Of a stretch of 64,000 bases of DNA, positions 9,465 to 18,842 are shown one piece after another. Numbering within the stretch: the stretch's first letter is position 1; each line of letters starts with the position of its first letter. The stretch covers positions 27,105-91,104 of the forward strand of contig JAENZI010000012.1 of the NCBI GenBank assembly GCA_016841365.1, in the 5' to 3' direction. Origin of the DNA: Anaerolineaceae bacterium (GTDB lineage Bacteria > Chloroflexota > Anaerolineae > Anaerolineales > Anaerolineaceae). Under the pieces are notes generated by a model, which was not told where the DNA came from, made no database searches, and saw only the letters and a list, made by a program, of their open reading frames with translations. The position numbers were made by a program, and so were the translations under genes.

Positions 9465-9866
9465 CGCCAACACCTCACTATGCATATGAAAGCGCCATAT
9501 CCAATGCAACCAGCGCACACAATGCAGAAGGGATTAACTGGAACTTAGGCATCAGCACAAATTATGCAAGGTAAGTGGGTATATTTTTGCCAATGCACCT
9601 GAGGAAACAACCTCAATCTAATCCCAGTGGCCTAACCTCATCGGTTCGGTTTACCCCTTCATTAATAATATTATTGTTTCTATTGTATCATTCATAATTA
9701 GTGATTCCTGGTTTATCAAAAGGAGACAATAAACCCTCATATAATATTAGATAATCATTCATGTGTAATCAACGATATACTTATTTCCCCACTAAAAACA
9801 GCGTATAATAACAAACTCGAAACACAACGGACTTTTAAAAATCAACTTTCTATCACCGAGTATAAC
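9465..9866. other. Gene-free AT-rich stretch upstream of tRNA-Gln
   Basis: No protein gene with start and ribosome site was found here on either strand. The right half is AT-rich with scattered TATAAT-like words; the left half has mixed composition with no repeat, hairpin or coding signal that I can support. Confidence 0.5.
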
Positions 9867-9895
9867 TTCATATATTAGGGAAAATGTGTTAGAAT
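9867..9895 (+). promoter_or_regulatory. Likely promoter of tRNA-Gln
   Basis: TTCATA at 9867-9872 and TAGAAT at 9890-9895 are separated by 17 bases, with a TGTG just before the -10. Transcription would start about 8 bases before the mature tRNA 5' end at 9910. Confidence 0.5.
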
Positions 9896-9909
9896 ATATC
9901 CTACTATTC

Positions 9910-9983
9910 TGGGGCATGGTGCAATGGCAGCACAGCGGACTTTGAATCCGTTGATCCAGGTTCGAATCCTGGTGCCCCGGCCA
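9910..9983 (+). tRNA. tRNA-Gln (anticodon TTG), CCA encoded
   Basis: Cloverleaf can be drawn directly. The acceptor stem TGGGGCA pairs with TGCCCCG (with the weak first pair typical of tRNA-Gln). The anticodon loop CTTTGAA at 9940-9946 carries TTG at 9942-9944, and the T-arm is CCAGG-TTCGAAT-CCTGG. Discriminator G and an encoded CCA end at 9983. The D-arm is GTGCAATGGCAGCAC. Confidence 0.95.
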
Positions 9984-10032
9984 TTCAAAAAGAAAGATTT
10001 GAGTACTAAAGAAGAAATAAACCCGGATAGAT

Positions 10033-10077
10033 ATTGCACGAGAGGAGCGCTGGACGAAGTCCAGTGCAATGCTCGTG
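10033..10077 (+). other. Two-tier RNA hairpin with a competing fold between tRNA-Gln and glmU
   Basis: An inner 9-bp stem (10047-10055 with 10059-10067, loop GAA, one wobble) sits inside an outer 6-bp stem CACGAG/CTCGTG (10037-10042 with 10072-10077). Alternatively ATTGCAC (10033-10039) pairs perfectly with GTGCAAT (10064-10070), which excludes the outer stem. No T tract follows, so it is not a simple terminator. It lies in the leader of glmU. Confidence 0.45.
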
Positions 10078-10147
10078 ATTTTGTATTTAAATCTATGTTC
10101 TCTCCCAGAAAAATTTATGGATTATTGGATATGAAGGATCATTAAAG

Positions 10148-11503
10148 ATGACGATTGCATCGATCATCCTGGCTGCTGGCCAGGGAACCCGCATGCGCTC
10201 CAAATTGCCGAAAGTTTTACATCCTGTTGCAGGCAAGCCGATGGTCTGGCATGCCATTCGGGCTGTCAGCCAATTAGCCGACCTGCCGCCGGTGATTGTG
10301 GTTGGTTTTGGCGCAGAGGCAGTTAAACAGTCTCTCAAAGCAGAACGGGTCGATTTCGCCCTCCAGGCGGAACAACTGGGGACGGGCCATGCTGTCGCCT
10401 CAGCCCGGCCAAACCTTGAAGGGAAAGCGAATCTCGTTTTGGTTACCTATGCTGATATGCCCCTGTTACGGGGTGAATCGCTGAAAGATCTGATGGCATT
10501 ACACCAGCAATCATCAAGCCCAGTGACGATGACCAGTTATTTTGGTGAAGAAGCCCGAGGTTTTGGCAGAGTAGTGCGTGACAGCCATGGGCATGTCGCT
10601 CAGATTGTGGAACAGGCAGATGCCACACCTGAACAATTGGCGATCAGGGAATATAATGTAAGCGCTTATTGCTTCGATGCGGATTGGCTGTGGGGTGCCC
10701 TGGAAAATATCCCGATTTCCGCTAAAGGTGAATATTACCTGACGGATTTGATCGGCTTGGCAGTTGCTGAAGGCCATCAGGTCAACAGCATGGTTTTGGA
10801 AGATCCCCTGGAGGCGATAGGCTTGAATAACCGCGTGCACCTTGCTGCGGCAGATAAAGTCATGCGCCAGAGGATCAATGAAAAATGGATGCTGGCTGGG
10901 GTGACAATCATCAATCCTGATGCCACCTATATTGAGGCAGGCGTAACGATCGGTCAGGATACTGTGATTCAACCCAATACGCACTTGCGGGGCACAACAA
11001 TGATCGGTGAGGATTGTGAGATCGGACCGGATACCACAGTGATTGATTCGGTTGTGGGGGACCGCGCCCACCTTATTGCGTCAATGATTGAACAAGCTGA
11101 GATCAGCAACGATGTTACGATGGGTCCCTTCTGCCATTTGCGGAAAGGCGCTATCTTGAAAGAAGGCGTACACCTTGGGAATTTTGCCGAGGTAAAGGAC
11201 TCATCACTGGGCGCTGGCACAAAAATGGGGCATTTCTCGTATATCGGGAATGCAGTTATCGGTAAAAATGTGAATATTGGTGCAGGGACAATCACCTGCA
11301 ATTATGATGGAGAAAAGAAAAATCCCACCGAGATAGGCGATGACGTCTTTCTCGGCAGTGACACCATGCTGGTGGCACCGGTCAAAATCGGAGATCGGAG
11401 TATCACTGGCGCAGGGGCTGTTGTCACACGGGATGTCCCGCAGGATACGCTGGTAATGGGCGTGCCTGCCAAAGAAAAACGTAAGTTGGAGAAAAGTGAC
11501 TGA
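10148..11503 (+). CDS. glmU: Bifunctional UDP-N-acetylglucosamine pyrophosphorylase / glucosamine-1-phosphate N-acetyltransferase
   Basis: Makes UDP-N-acetylglucosamine for cell-wall and glycan synthesis in two steps. The N-terminal nucleotidyltransferase domain (about 1-225) starts with the signature LAAGQGTRMRSKLPKVLH. It also has QAEQLGTGHAV and the metal-binding YADMPLL. The C-terminal part (about 250-450) is a left-handed beta-helix of hexapeptide repeats with the acetyltransferase region GAGTITCNYDG. Length 451 aa is standard. It overlaps the next gene by 8 bases. Confidence 0.97.
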   Translation: MTIASIILAAGQGTRMRSKLPKVLHPVAGKPMVWHAIRAVSQLADLPPVIVVGFGAEAVKQSLKAERVDFALQAEQLGTGHAVASARPNLEGKANLVLVTYADMPLLRGESLKDLMALHQQSSSPVTMTSYFGEEARGFGRVVRDSHGHVAQIVEQADATPEQLAIREYNVSAYCFDADWLWGALENIPISAKGEYYLTDLIGLAVAEGHQVNSMVLEDPLEAIGLNNRVHLAAADKVMRQRINEKWMLAGVTIINPDATYIEAGVTIGQDTVIQPNTHLRGTTMIGEDCEIGPDTTVIDSVVGDRAHLIASMIEQAEISNDVTMGPFCHLRKGAILKEGVHLGNFAEVKDSSLGAGTKMGHFSYIGNAVIGKNVNIGAGTITCNYDGEKKNPTEIGDDVFLGSDTMLVAPVKIGDRSITGAGAVVTRDVPQDTLVMGVPAKEKRKLEKSD

Positions 11504-12773
11504 GCAAACAATATCCTGGATTATTGCAGCAATCTTATTTGGTTTAGACCTGCTGGTAACGGCAGTTAAGGCGAGTTTCAGCCATGCAAAATTGCCGCAT
11601 CTCTTGAATTTACGCGAAAGCCGTGAGGCTGATGTGGACCGGACAATAAGCGTGATTGAAAAACCGCGCTTGCGCACTGGTTTACGGTTGGCGGTGATCA
11701 CAATTCACGTCCTTTTTGCAGGTGTGATCGCTTACCTATTGATCAGGGCGGCGGGTGTGACGAGTGTCTGGCTGGTTATGCTCTACCTGTTCTTGATCAT
11801 GATTGCACTCACTGCGGTTGAATTCGTGATTGAGTCGTTGATTTTAAACGCACCTGAAGAAAACGCCATCCGTTACCGCTTTTTTGCAACGATGATCGAA
11901 TTTGTCTTTACGCCGCTCTCGGCATTGATGATGAGCCTGTTGGGGCCAAAAGCCAATAATGTGACCATGGCTTCGATGACGGAAGAAGATCTAAAGAATT
12001 GGGTGGAGGTGGGTCAGCCTGAGGGATCTCTTGAAAAGGGTGAACGAGAAATGATCTATTCGATCTTCCAGTTTGGCGATACCCTTGCTAAAGAGATTAT
12101 GGTGCCCCGTATTGACATCATTTCTTTGGATATCAACCAGACGTTGGGCGATGCGCGTGAAACTTTTGAACGCGCTGGGCATTCCCGTGTCCCAGTATAT
12201 CAGGACACGGTTGACAATGTGGTTGGGTTGTTATATGCCAAAGACCTGCTGAACATCAGGCAGGATTCGGATTTAATCGCAGATCATCGCGAACTGCTGC
12301 GCCTGGCTTATTTTGTCCCTGAAGCGAAAAAGGTTGATGAACTGCTGGCAGAAATGCAAACCCGCAGCATGCACATGGCAGTTGTCGTGGATGAATACGG
12401 TGGTGTGGCCGGATTGGTGACCCTGGAAGATATCGTTGAGGAGATCATCGGTGAGATCAGGGATGAATATGACGAAAGTGAAGAAATGCCCTTCACCAAA
12501 ATCAATGAAGATGAGTATGTCTTCCTTGGCCGCGTTGATCTTGATATTTTCAACGAAATGATGGGCTCGAATATTCGCACCGAAAACGCAGACACCATTG
12601 GCGGTTTTATCTACGGTGAGATCGGCGATGTGCCAACTGGCGGTGAAGTGATTGAGGCAGAAGGCGTGACGCTAATTGTGGATGAAGTCGTCGGTAGACG
12701 GATTTCAAAGGTGCGCGCAAGGCACACTGAGAAGCAGACACACGCAAAGGAAGATGAAAATGCTGACAAATGA
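11496..12773 (+). CDS. CNNM/CorC-family membrane protein with CBS pair
   Basis: Hemolysin-C/CorC-type protein. An N-terminal membrane domain (three or four helices to about residue 150; DUF21-like) is followed by a CBS pair at about 195-315, and a C-terminal CorC_HlyC domain at about 335-410. The motifs KEIMVPRIDI, GHSRVPVY, VVDEYGGVAGLVTLEDI and FLGRVDLDIFNE are clear. The family is linked to magnesium/cobalt efflux, but substrate is not set by sequence. The start is GTG at 11496, inside the end of glmU, suggesting translational coupling. Confidence 0.9.
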   Translation: MTEQTISWIIAAILFGLDLLVTAVKASFSHAKLPHLLNLRESREADVDRTISVIEKPRLRTGLRLAVITIHVLFAGVIAYLLIRAAGVTSVWLVMLYLFLIMIALTAVEFVIESLILNAPEENAIRYRFFATMIEFVFTPLSALMMSLLGPKANNVTMASMTEEDLKNWVEVGQPEGSLEKGEREMIYSIFQFGDTLAKEIMVPRIDIISLDINQTLGDARETFERAGHSRVPVYQDTVDNVVGLLYAKDLLNIRQDSDLIADHRELLRLAYFVPEAKKVDELLAEMQTRSMHMAVVVDEYGGVAGLVTLEDIVEEIIGEIRDEYDESEEMPFTKINEDEYVFLGRVDLDIFNEMMGSNIRTENADTIGGFIYGEIGDVPTGGEVIEAEGVTLIVDEVVGRRISKVRARHTEKQTHAKEDENADK

Positions 12774-13167
12774 AATGCAAAAAAAGCTGATCGAGCAGGC
12801 GGTTGAAGCCTGGCATAAGGCTTATGCGCCTTATTCTGGTTATTCGGTCGGGGCAGCGCTGCTGACGGAATCAGGCGAGATATACGAAGGCATCAATATC
12901 GAAAACGCTGTTTACCCGCTGACGATTTGCGCCGAACGCGTGGCTGTTTTTAAAGCAGTATCAGAGGGTAGAAAAAAATTCAAAGCCATTGCAGTTGTGA
13001 CGAAGAATGGCGGCACACCCTGCGGTTCTTGCCGTCAGGTGTTGGCTGAGTTTGGTTTGGAAACCCTTGTTTTAATTGCGGATACGTCCGGTGAGCTGAA
13101 AAACACTTACACTGTTGCTGAGTTGTTACCACAATCCTTTGGTAATGCTGATCTTGAGCAATCCTGA
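12760..13167 (+). CDS. cdd: Cytidine deaminase
   Basis: Converts cytidine and deoxycytidine to uridine forms in pyrimidine salvage. The zinc site is complete: CAE near residue 57 (with the catalytic Glu) and PCGSC near 86-90, preceded by NIENAVYP. At 135 aa it is a standard short tetrameric-type enzyme. ATG 12760 was chosen because AAAGGAAG lies 7 bases upstream; it overlaps the end of the CorC-like gene by 14 bases. A terminator follows. Confidence 0.95.
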   Translation: MLTNEMQKKLIEQAVEAWHKAYAPYSGYSVGAALLTESGEIYEGINIENAVYPLTICAERVAVFKAVSEGRKKFKAIAVVTKNGGTPCGSCRQVLAEFGLETLVLIADTSGELKNTYTVAELLPQSFGNADLEQS

Positions 13168-13190
13168 TTAACACATACTGATCGATGTTT

Positions 13191-13228
13191 ACAGCGCGTG
13201 CCGGGATTTCCGATCATGCGCTGTTTTT
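13191..13228 (+). terminator. Rho-independent terminator after cdd
   Basis: ACAGCGCGTG and CATGCGCTGT form a 10-bp stem with one wobble around a 14-base loop, followed by a run of T. It ends the glmU-corC-cdd transcript. Confidence 0.75.
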
Positions 13229-13249
13229 GAATAGAGAACGGGATGGAGA

Positions 13250-14035
13250 ATGTCTCCGAAAGATGTGCGTTCATATCGCAGCCAGGCAATCGTCTTGGGG
13301 CATATTGAATATGGCGAAGCTGACCGCATACTAAAGTTATTTACCTTTGAGCACGGCAAAATTACCGCGATAGCCAAAGGGATCAGGAAAATCCGCTCTC
13401 GCAAAGCCGGTCACCTCGAGCCCTTTACCCGCGTCAATTTGTTCCTGGCAAAGGGCAGGAACATGGATATCATCACGCAGGCTGAAACAGTTGACGCCTA
13501 CTATGGGTTGCGTGAAGACCTTGAGCGCATGGCAAATGCCGCATACGTGGTTGAAGTGCTTGACCGCTTTACCTACGAGCAGGGTCAAAACGTGGCTATG
13601 TTCAGGTTGTTAGCCAGCACGCTTAAGCGGTTGGAAACCCAACCTAACTTGCGCACCGTCATACATTCTTATGAGGTTCGGCTTTTGGATCTGCTCGGTT
13701 TTCGTCCGCAGCTTTTTGAATGTGTGGATTGCGGCAAACCGATCAAGGAAGAGGATCAATACTTTTCGCCGCTGGTGGGCGGTGTACTCTGCCCGCATTG
13801 CGGAAGTGCCCGGTCTGAAGCATGGCCTGTCGGAAAAGACGTTTTACGTTATTTCCGACATCTGCAGCGGTCAAAGTGGCAGGATGTTGAGGAGATCATC
13901 ATTCCTGAAGAAATCAACAAAGGTCTGACAGATTTGATCGAACGATACTTTACCTACCTCTTAGAACGGAAATTAAATACGCCAGCGTTCTTACGCGAGG
14001 TGGAAGAGAACAAACATCAGCCGAGATCTTCGTAG
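13250..14035 (+). CDS. recO: DNA repair protein RecO
   Basis: Recombination mediator that helps load RecA at gaps with RecF/RecR. The N-terminal OB-fold (about 1-80) begins YRSQAIVLGHIEYGEADRIL. The helical C-terminal domain has a four-Cys zinc site, CVDC near residue 158 and CPHC near 183. Length 261 aa is typical. It follows a terminator after cdd and precedes glyQS. Confidence 0.93.
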   Translation: MSPKDVRSYRSQAIVLGHIEYGEADRILKLFTFEHGKITAIAKGIRKIRSRKAGHLEPFTRVNLFLAKGRNMDIITQAETVDAYYGLREDLERMANAAYVVEVLDRFTYEQGQNVAMFRLLASTLKRLETQPNLRTVIHSYEVRLLDLLGFRPQLFECVDCGKPIKEEDQYFSPLVGGVLCPHCGSARSEAWPVGKDVLRYFRHLQRSKWQDVEEIIIPEEINKGLTDLIERYFTYLLERKLNTPAFLREVEENKHQPRSS

Positions 14036-14067
14036 ATTTAATTGAGTTGGGGCTCGATGCAGGGTGG

Positions 14068-14073
14068 TATAAT
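14068..14073 (+). promoter_or_regulatory. Possible -10 element of glyQS
   Basis: A perfect TATAAT preceded by GG. The -35 is unclear (TTGGGG or TTGAGT at non-ideal spacing). It is 80 bases before the glyQS start. Confidence 0.35.
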
Positions 14074-14153
14074 AAATCGGCAAAATTTAGGCAACAATCT
14101 GCCCAAATGTTTAATCTTTTACTGTGTAATTATTATTTTGGAGTTATCAATTT

Positions 14154-17150
14154 ATGGACAAAGCACCCGATTTTCAATCGATCATCATGAAGTTGCAAGC
14201 GTTTTGGGCTGAACGGGACTGCTTGATTTGGCAGCCTTATTATTCCCAGGTGGGTGCGGGAACGATGAACCCGGCTACATTTTTGCGTGTTCTGGGGCCT
14301 GAGCCGTGGAAGGTTGCTTATGTTGAGCCTTCGATCCGCCCGGATGACGGCCGATATGGTGACAACCCATACCGCTTGCAGCAGTTCTACCAGTTTCAGG
14401 TGATCTTGAAGCCGGACCCCGGCAATCCTCAAGAGATCTACCTTGAATCCTTACAGGCACTGGGCATTGACCCAACCAAGCATGACATCCGCTTTGTTGA
14501 AGATAACTGGCAGCAGCCAGCTATCGGCGCCTGGGGGTTGGGGTGGGAAGTGTGGTTGGATGGCCAGGAGATCACCCAGTTTACTTATTTTCAGCAATGC
14601 GGCGGGCAAGAGCTAGACCCCGTTTCTGTGGAAATTACCTACGGGCTTGAGCGGATTGCGATGGTGCTGCAGGGTGTCCGTCATTTTACGGATATCCGCT
14701 GGAGCCCCGAACGCACCTATGGCGATGTCAATTTGATGGGAGAGCGTGAACACAGCGCCTATTACTTTGATGTGGCAGATGTGGACCGCATGCGCAAGAT
14801 GTATGAGATGTATGAGCAGGAAGCCGAACGTGCAATTGAAGCGGGTTTGGTGCTGCCAGCGCATGATTACGTCCTGAAGACCTCCCATACCTTCAATATT
14901 TTGGATACCCGCGGTGCAGTAGGCGTAACTGAACGCCAAGCCCTGTTTAAGCGCACCAGGGAATTGGCACGCAAGGTGGCCAGCACCTATGTAAATCAAC
15001 GTCAGCAAGCAGAATTCCCTTGGGTGGGAGACCAGACTGATCAAAAAATGGAGTTAGAGGTCACAGTTGACGGCGAGCTTGACGTTGAACAAGCGGATTT
15101 CCTCTTAGAAATCGGCACTGAGGAGCTGCCCCCGGCAGATCTTGCCAGCGCACTTGCACAATTGGAAGTTAGTGTTCCTTCGCTTTTGGAAGAATTACGC
15201 TTAGATCATGGTGATATCAAGATTTTGGGGACACCGCGCCGGCTGGTGGTTTTAGCGGCAAATCTTGCCGCCCGGCAGCCTGACCTTTCTCTGGATGTCA
15301 AAGGGCCGCCGGCTGAGCGCGCCTTTGATGCAGAAGGTAACCCCACCCGCGCCGCTGAAGGTTTTGCACGCAGCAAAGGGGTTGACGTCGCCGACTTAAT
15401 CGTCGAGGAGCTGGATGGCGGGGAATATATCGTCGCCCGGGTTCAGGAGCAGGGGCAATCCGCCCGAAAGGTGTTAAGCGCAGCCTTACCTGATCTGGTG
15501 GCATCTATCCGCTTCAATAAATCCATGCGGTGGAACGAGAGTGGTGTAGCCTTTTCCCGCCCCATCCGCTGGTTAATGGCTTTACACGGTGACTTGGTCG
15601 TCCCGTTCATTTATGCAGGCTATCTCAGCGGCAGAGAAACTCGCGGATTACGCTTGACGGATCATGAAAGATTCGAGGTCAGCTCACCTGAAGACTACCT
15701 GGCTAAGATGAGCGCAGAGGGCATTTTGCTCGATCCTGAGGCTCGAAAAAATGAGATCAAAAAACAGGCGGACGCGCTGGCTGAAGCAGTCGGTGGTCGG
15801 ATTGCAGATGACCCCGATTTATTAGAAGAGATCACGCACCTGGTAGAGCGGCCGACGGCATTCCGCGGTTCTTTTGATGAGTCACACTTGCAAAGCTTGC
15901 CCCCCGAAGTGTTGATCTCTGTGATGAAGAAATATCAGCGTTATTTTGTGGTCGAGGATCAGGATGGCAGCCTGATGCCGTTTTTTGTCGGCGTGCGCAA
16001 CGGCGGAAGTGAAAATTTGGAGATTGTCGCCGATGGAAACGAGCAGGTGATCCGGGCGAGGTTTAATGATGCCGAATTTTTTGTCAAAAAGGACTTGCAG
16101 CGTTCGTTAGAAGATTTCGTGCCAGACCTTTCGACGCTGACATTCCAGGTGGAATTGGGTTCCTTCCTCGACAAATCGCAGCGAATTGAAGCACTGGTTG
16201 AGCCGCTTGGTGCGAAAATCGGTTTGGATCCGGAATCGCTTGAGGTCGCCCAAAGGGCTGCTAAACTCTGCAAGGCAGATTTAGCGACCAATATGGTGGT
16301 CGAGATGACATCGCTGCAGGGTGTGATGGGGCGCTATTATGCCCTTCACAGTGGTGAAGCCCAAGCGGTGGCGGATGCTATTTTAGAACATTACTTGCCA
16401 CGTTCTGCAGATGACCGTTTGCCAACGAGCAAACCCGCCCTGGTGGTCGGGCTGGCTGATCGTTTGGATTCCTTGATGGGTTTATTTGCTGCCGGGTTAG
16501 CACCAACAGGCACCAAAGACCCCTTTGCCCAGCGGCGGGCTGCACTCGGCTTATGCCAGAATTTGATCGAGTGGCAGCAGCATCTTGATTTGCGCTGGGC
16601 GCTCGCACAAGCCGCGCAAGGTTTGGCTTTGGATGTCAGCGATGAAAAGATAGATGAATGCCTTGCGTTTATTGTTGGCAGGCTGCGCGGGATGTTGTTA
16701 GAGTTGGGTTTTGCCTATGATGTTATTGAGGCGATACTGGCTGAGAAGGGTCAGGACCCCTATGGCGCATACACAGGCGTGCAGGCATTGACTGCCTGGG
16801 TGGATCGGCCGGATTGGAATGAAATTCTGCCTGCTTTTAGCCGCTGTGTGCGGATTACACGCGATCTACAAGACACCTTTGCCGTTCGAGAAGGTGCCTT
16901 TGTAACTGAATCTGAAAAGTTGCTATATGCTGCGGTCAATCGGGCAGAAAAAGACTTGGGCGGAAGCAAGAATGTAGATGCATTTTTCAATGCGTTTGTG
17001 CCGATGGTTCCGGTGATCAACCAGTTTTTTGATGAAGTTCTTGTGATGGATGAGGATCTGACCCTGCGTGAGAACCGTTTGGGCTTATTGCAGCGCATCA
17101 CCGGGCTTTCAGCAGGCATCGCAGATCTGAGCTTTTTGGAAGGCTTCTAA
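14154..17150 (+). CDS. glyQS: Glycyl-tRNA synthetase, single-chain alpha-beta fusion
   Basis: Charges tRNA-Gly. The first ~290 residues are the class II catalytic alpha subunit, with [34 protein letters not shown] and [12 protein letters not shown]. From about residue 315 the beta subunit follows, with [21 protein letters not shown] and the C-terminal anticodon-binding DALR-like domain. In most bacteria these are two genes, glyQ and glyS; fused versions of about 1000 aa occur in several lineages. Between the two parts is a ~25-residue acidic linker. The start ATG has only GGAG about 10 bases upstream. Confidence 0.95.
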   Translation: MDKAPDFQSIIMKLQAFWAERDCLIWQPYYSQVGAGTMNPATFLRVLGPEPWKVAYVEPSIRPDDGRYGDNPYRLQQFYQFQVILKPDPGNPQEIYLESLQALGIDPTKHDIRFVEDNWQQPAIGAWGLGWEVWLDGQEITQFTYFQQCGGQELDPVSVEITYGLERIAMVLQGVRHFTDIRWSPERTYGDVNLMGEREHSAYYFDVADVDRMRKMYEMYEQEAERAIEAGLVLPAHDYVLKTSHTFNILDTRGAVGVTERQALFKRTRELARKVASTYVNQRQQAEFPWVGDQTDQKMELEVTVDGELDVEQADFLLEIGTEELPPADLASALAQLEVSVPSLLEELRLDHGDIKILGTPRRLVVLAANLAARQPDLSLDVKGPPAERAFDAEGNPTRAAEGFARSKGVDVADLIVEELDGGEYIVARVQEQGQSARKVLSAALPDLVASIRFNKSMRWNESGVAFSRPIRWLMALHGDLVVPFIYAGYLSGRETRGLRLTDHERFEVSSPEDYLAKMSAEGILLDPEARKNEIKKQADALAEAVGGRIADDPDLLEEITHLVERPTAFRGSFDESHLQSLPPEVLISVMKKYQRYFVVEDQDGSLMPFFVGVRNGGSENLEIVADGNEQVIRARFNDAEFFVKKDLQRSLEDFVPDLSTLTFQVELGSFLDKSQRIEALVEPLGAKIGLDPESLEVAQRAAKLCKADLATNMVVEMTSLQGVMGRYYALHSGEAQAVADAILEHYLPRSADDRLPTSKPALVVGLADRLDSLMGLFAAGLAPTGTKDPFAQRRAALGLCQNLIEWQQHLDLRWALAQAAQGLALDVSDEKIDECLAFIVGRLRGMLLELGFAYDVIEAILAEKGQDPYGAYTGVQALTAWVDRPDWNEILPAFSRCVRITRDLQDTFAVREGAFVTESEKLLYAAVNRAEKDLGGSKNVDAFFNAFVPMVPVINQFFDEVLVMDEDLTLRENRLGLLQRITGLSAGIADLSFLEGF

Positions 17151-17169
17151 TATCTTTTGTCTATTAATG

Positions 17170-17204
17170 ATCCCGGAGCGGCAATACTGCTCCGGGATAT
17201 TTTG
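17170..17204 (+). terminator. Terminator after glyQS, probably bidirectional
   Basis: ATCCCGGAGC and GCTCCGGGAT form a perfect 10-bp stem with a 9-base loop, followed by ATTTTGG. It lies between convergent glyQS and the minus-strand HUMPS gene. Confidence 0.75.
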
Positions 17205-17227
17205 GTTAAATGGGTAATGAATCGGTC

Positions 17228-17899
17228 CTAAGAGATCGTTTCAAGGAATTTATGTGAAATTTCGGTGATATCGTCTGTGGTTTTAATACCCGTCCAGCCA
17301 TCGCCTGGGCGGACGATATTCGCGACAACGATGTTTGCGCCGTTGAAGATCGCACTGCGCGCCTCGCGCAAGTCAACACCACCTGCTGCTGAGATGAGCG
17401 AGTCGTATTTGCTGCGGATGCGGTTGATCTGCCGGTAGCGGATCATCTTCCCGTGGGTGTTTTCTTCGTCACGCCCGCGATGGATCACGATGATGTCTGG
17501 CGCTTTTTTCAACGGACGAAGGATATCCAATGGGTCATCAACGCCCAGGAGGTCAATCATCGAAAGCATGTTCAAATGGGCGCAGCGCTCGATGAACAGG
17601 TTGATCGTTTCTGTTGGTGCGTTTCCTAATACTGTTGCTGCTGTTGCACCTGCCGAATGTGCAAAATCAACTTCATCGATCGCACCATCCAGCACTTTTA
17701 GGTCGGCGACGATATGCCCCCGCCATCTTGCGCGGATGGCGCTAATGCCTTGTAGTCCAATCCTTTTGATATAGGGTGTGCCTGCTTCGATTAAAATGCG
17801 TTCGCTGGCTGGAATGCGGGGCAGAATTTGATAGACCAATGCCAGGTCATAATTGAACGCGATCTGCAGATATCTGACGTTGTTATCAAGCCCGTTCAC
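17228..17899 (-). CDS. HUMPS/OMP-decarboxylase-family protein (hexulose-6-phosphate synthase-like)
   Basis: A 223-aa TIM-barrel protein of the orotidine-5'-phosphate decarboxylase superfamily. The diagnostic strand motif IVADLKVLD (D-x-K-x-x-D) lies at about residues 63-71. A downstream VIHRGRDEE stretch and the phosphate-binding AAGGVD near 170 follow. This layout is closest to 3-hexulose-6-phosphate synthase and 3-keto-L-gulonate-6-phosphate decarboxylase rather than PyrF. The exact substrate is not settled by the motifs. Translation starts at GTG 17899, 2 bases after the slipin stop, so the two genes form one transcript. Confidence 0.75.
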   Translation of the reverse strand: MNGLDNNVRYLQIAFNYDLALVYQILPRIPASERILIEAGTPYIKRIGLQGISAIRARWRGHIVADLKVLDGAIDEVDFAHSAGATAATVLGNAPTETINLFIERCAHLNMLSMIDLLGVDDPLDILRPLKKAPDIIVIHRGRDEENTHGKMIRYRQINRIRSKYDSLISAAGGVDLREARSAIFNGANIVVANIVRPGDGWTGIKTTDDITEISHKFLETIS

Positions 17900-17901
17900 G
17901 G

Positions 17902-18693
17902 TCAGGCATCCTTCTTGGGGATAAAGGCATTTGCCACATCAACCATGTTCGATGGCATGAACAAAATGATCTTCTCGGATGGGTCTGAAGCAATATCTCG
18001 GATGGTTTGCAGGGTACGCAGGTGGAGTGCACCAGGAGATGATGCCAGTTCGTCAGCGGCTGACCGTAAATTCTTTGAGGCCTCCAACTCACCTTGCGAG
18101 GCGATGATGGTCGCACGCCGTTCACGCTCGGCTTCAGCCTGGCGTGCCATCGCGCGTTTCATCTCAGCCGGCAGTTCCAGTTCCTGGATTTTGATTGATT
18201 CGATATCAACACCCCAGTAACTGGTTTCCGCGTCCACAATCTCTTTGATCGATTCTGCAATCTGCAAGCGCTCCATAAGGACGGTGTCCATTTCGTTGTT
18301 GCCGATCACGTCACGCAAGGCCGCCTGGGTGTATTGCCGGATGGCAAAGATATAATCTTCAATTTTGATGATCACTGCCTCTGGGTCAACGACTTTGAAG
18401 TACACCACAGCGTTGACCAGCATGGGGATATTGTCCTTGGTCATCACTTCTTGCCGGGGCACTTCGGCTGTCGCCAGGCGCATATCCACCCGCCGCATGA
18501 TCTGGGCGATGGGGATGAGAAAGGTCAGGCCAGGGTTCCTGATACCCGTAAACTTACCCAAAGTAAAGACCACGCCGCGTTGATATTCGGGGATGACCTG
18601 TACCGATCGCAAGACAAGGGTGATCAAGAACAGGAGGATCACACCTGCCAAGCATATGAAAAATATGGTCGAGCCGCCAATATTTGTAAACAT
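17902..18693 (-). CDS. Slipin (stomatin/SPFH-domain membrane protein)
   Basis: One N-terminal membrane helix (about residues 9-30) is followed by an SPFH/Band 7 domain (about 30-190) with the stomatin motifs VIPEYQRGVVFTLGK and GPGL-like NPGLTFLIP. A coiled-coil EMKRAMARQAEAERERRA region comes next. It is a standard-length slipin (263 aa) that probably oligomerises on the inner face of the membrane. Slipins are often paired with an NfeD protein; here the partner in the operon is instead a HUMPS-family enzyme. AAAGGAG lies upstream of the ATG. Confidence 0.9.
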   Translation of the reverse strand: MFTNIGGSTIFFICLAGVILLFLITLVLRSVQVIPEYQRGVVFTLGKFTGIRNPGLTFLIPIAQIMRRVDMRLATAEVPRQEVMTKDNIPMLVNAVVYFKVVDPEAVIIKIEDYIFAIRQYTQAALRDVIGNNEMDTVLMERLQIAESIKEIVDAETSYWGVDIESIKIQELELPAEMKRAMARQAEAERERRATIIASQGELEASKNLRSAADELASSPGALHLRTLQTIRDIASDPSEKIILFMPSNMVDVANAFIPKKDA

Positions 18694-18787
18694 CTGATAG
18701 CTCCTTTGTTGATTTTATAATTTGTTGATAATACTATTCTACAATTAAATTAGGAAATTTCCCTGATAAAATCTAAGGTTGTGCGCC

Positions 18788-18817
18788 TTACAGAAACTTG
18801 TCAGGACGTTGTATAAT
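18788..18817 (+). promoter_or_regulatory. Likely promoter of the beta-lactamase-fold gene
   Basis: TTACAG at 18788-18793 and TATAAT at 18812-18817 are 18 bases apart, 25 bases before the gene's start codon and with GGAGG in between. Confidence 0.55.
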
Positions 18818-18842
18818 TCTATATATCATTATTGGAGGTTTT

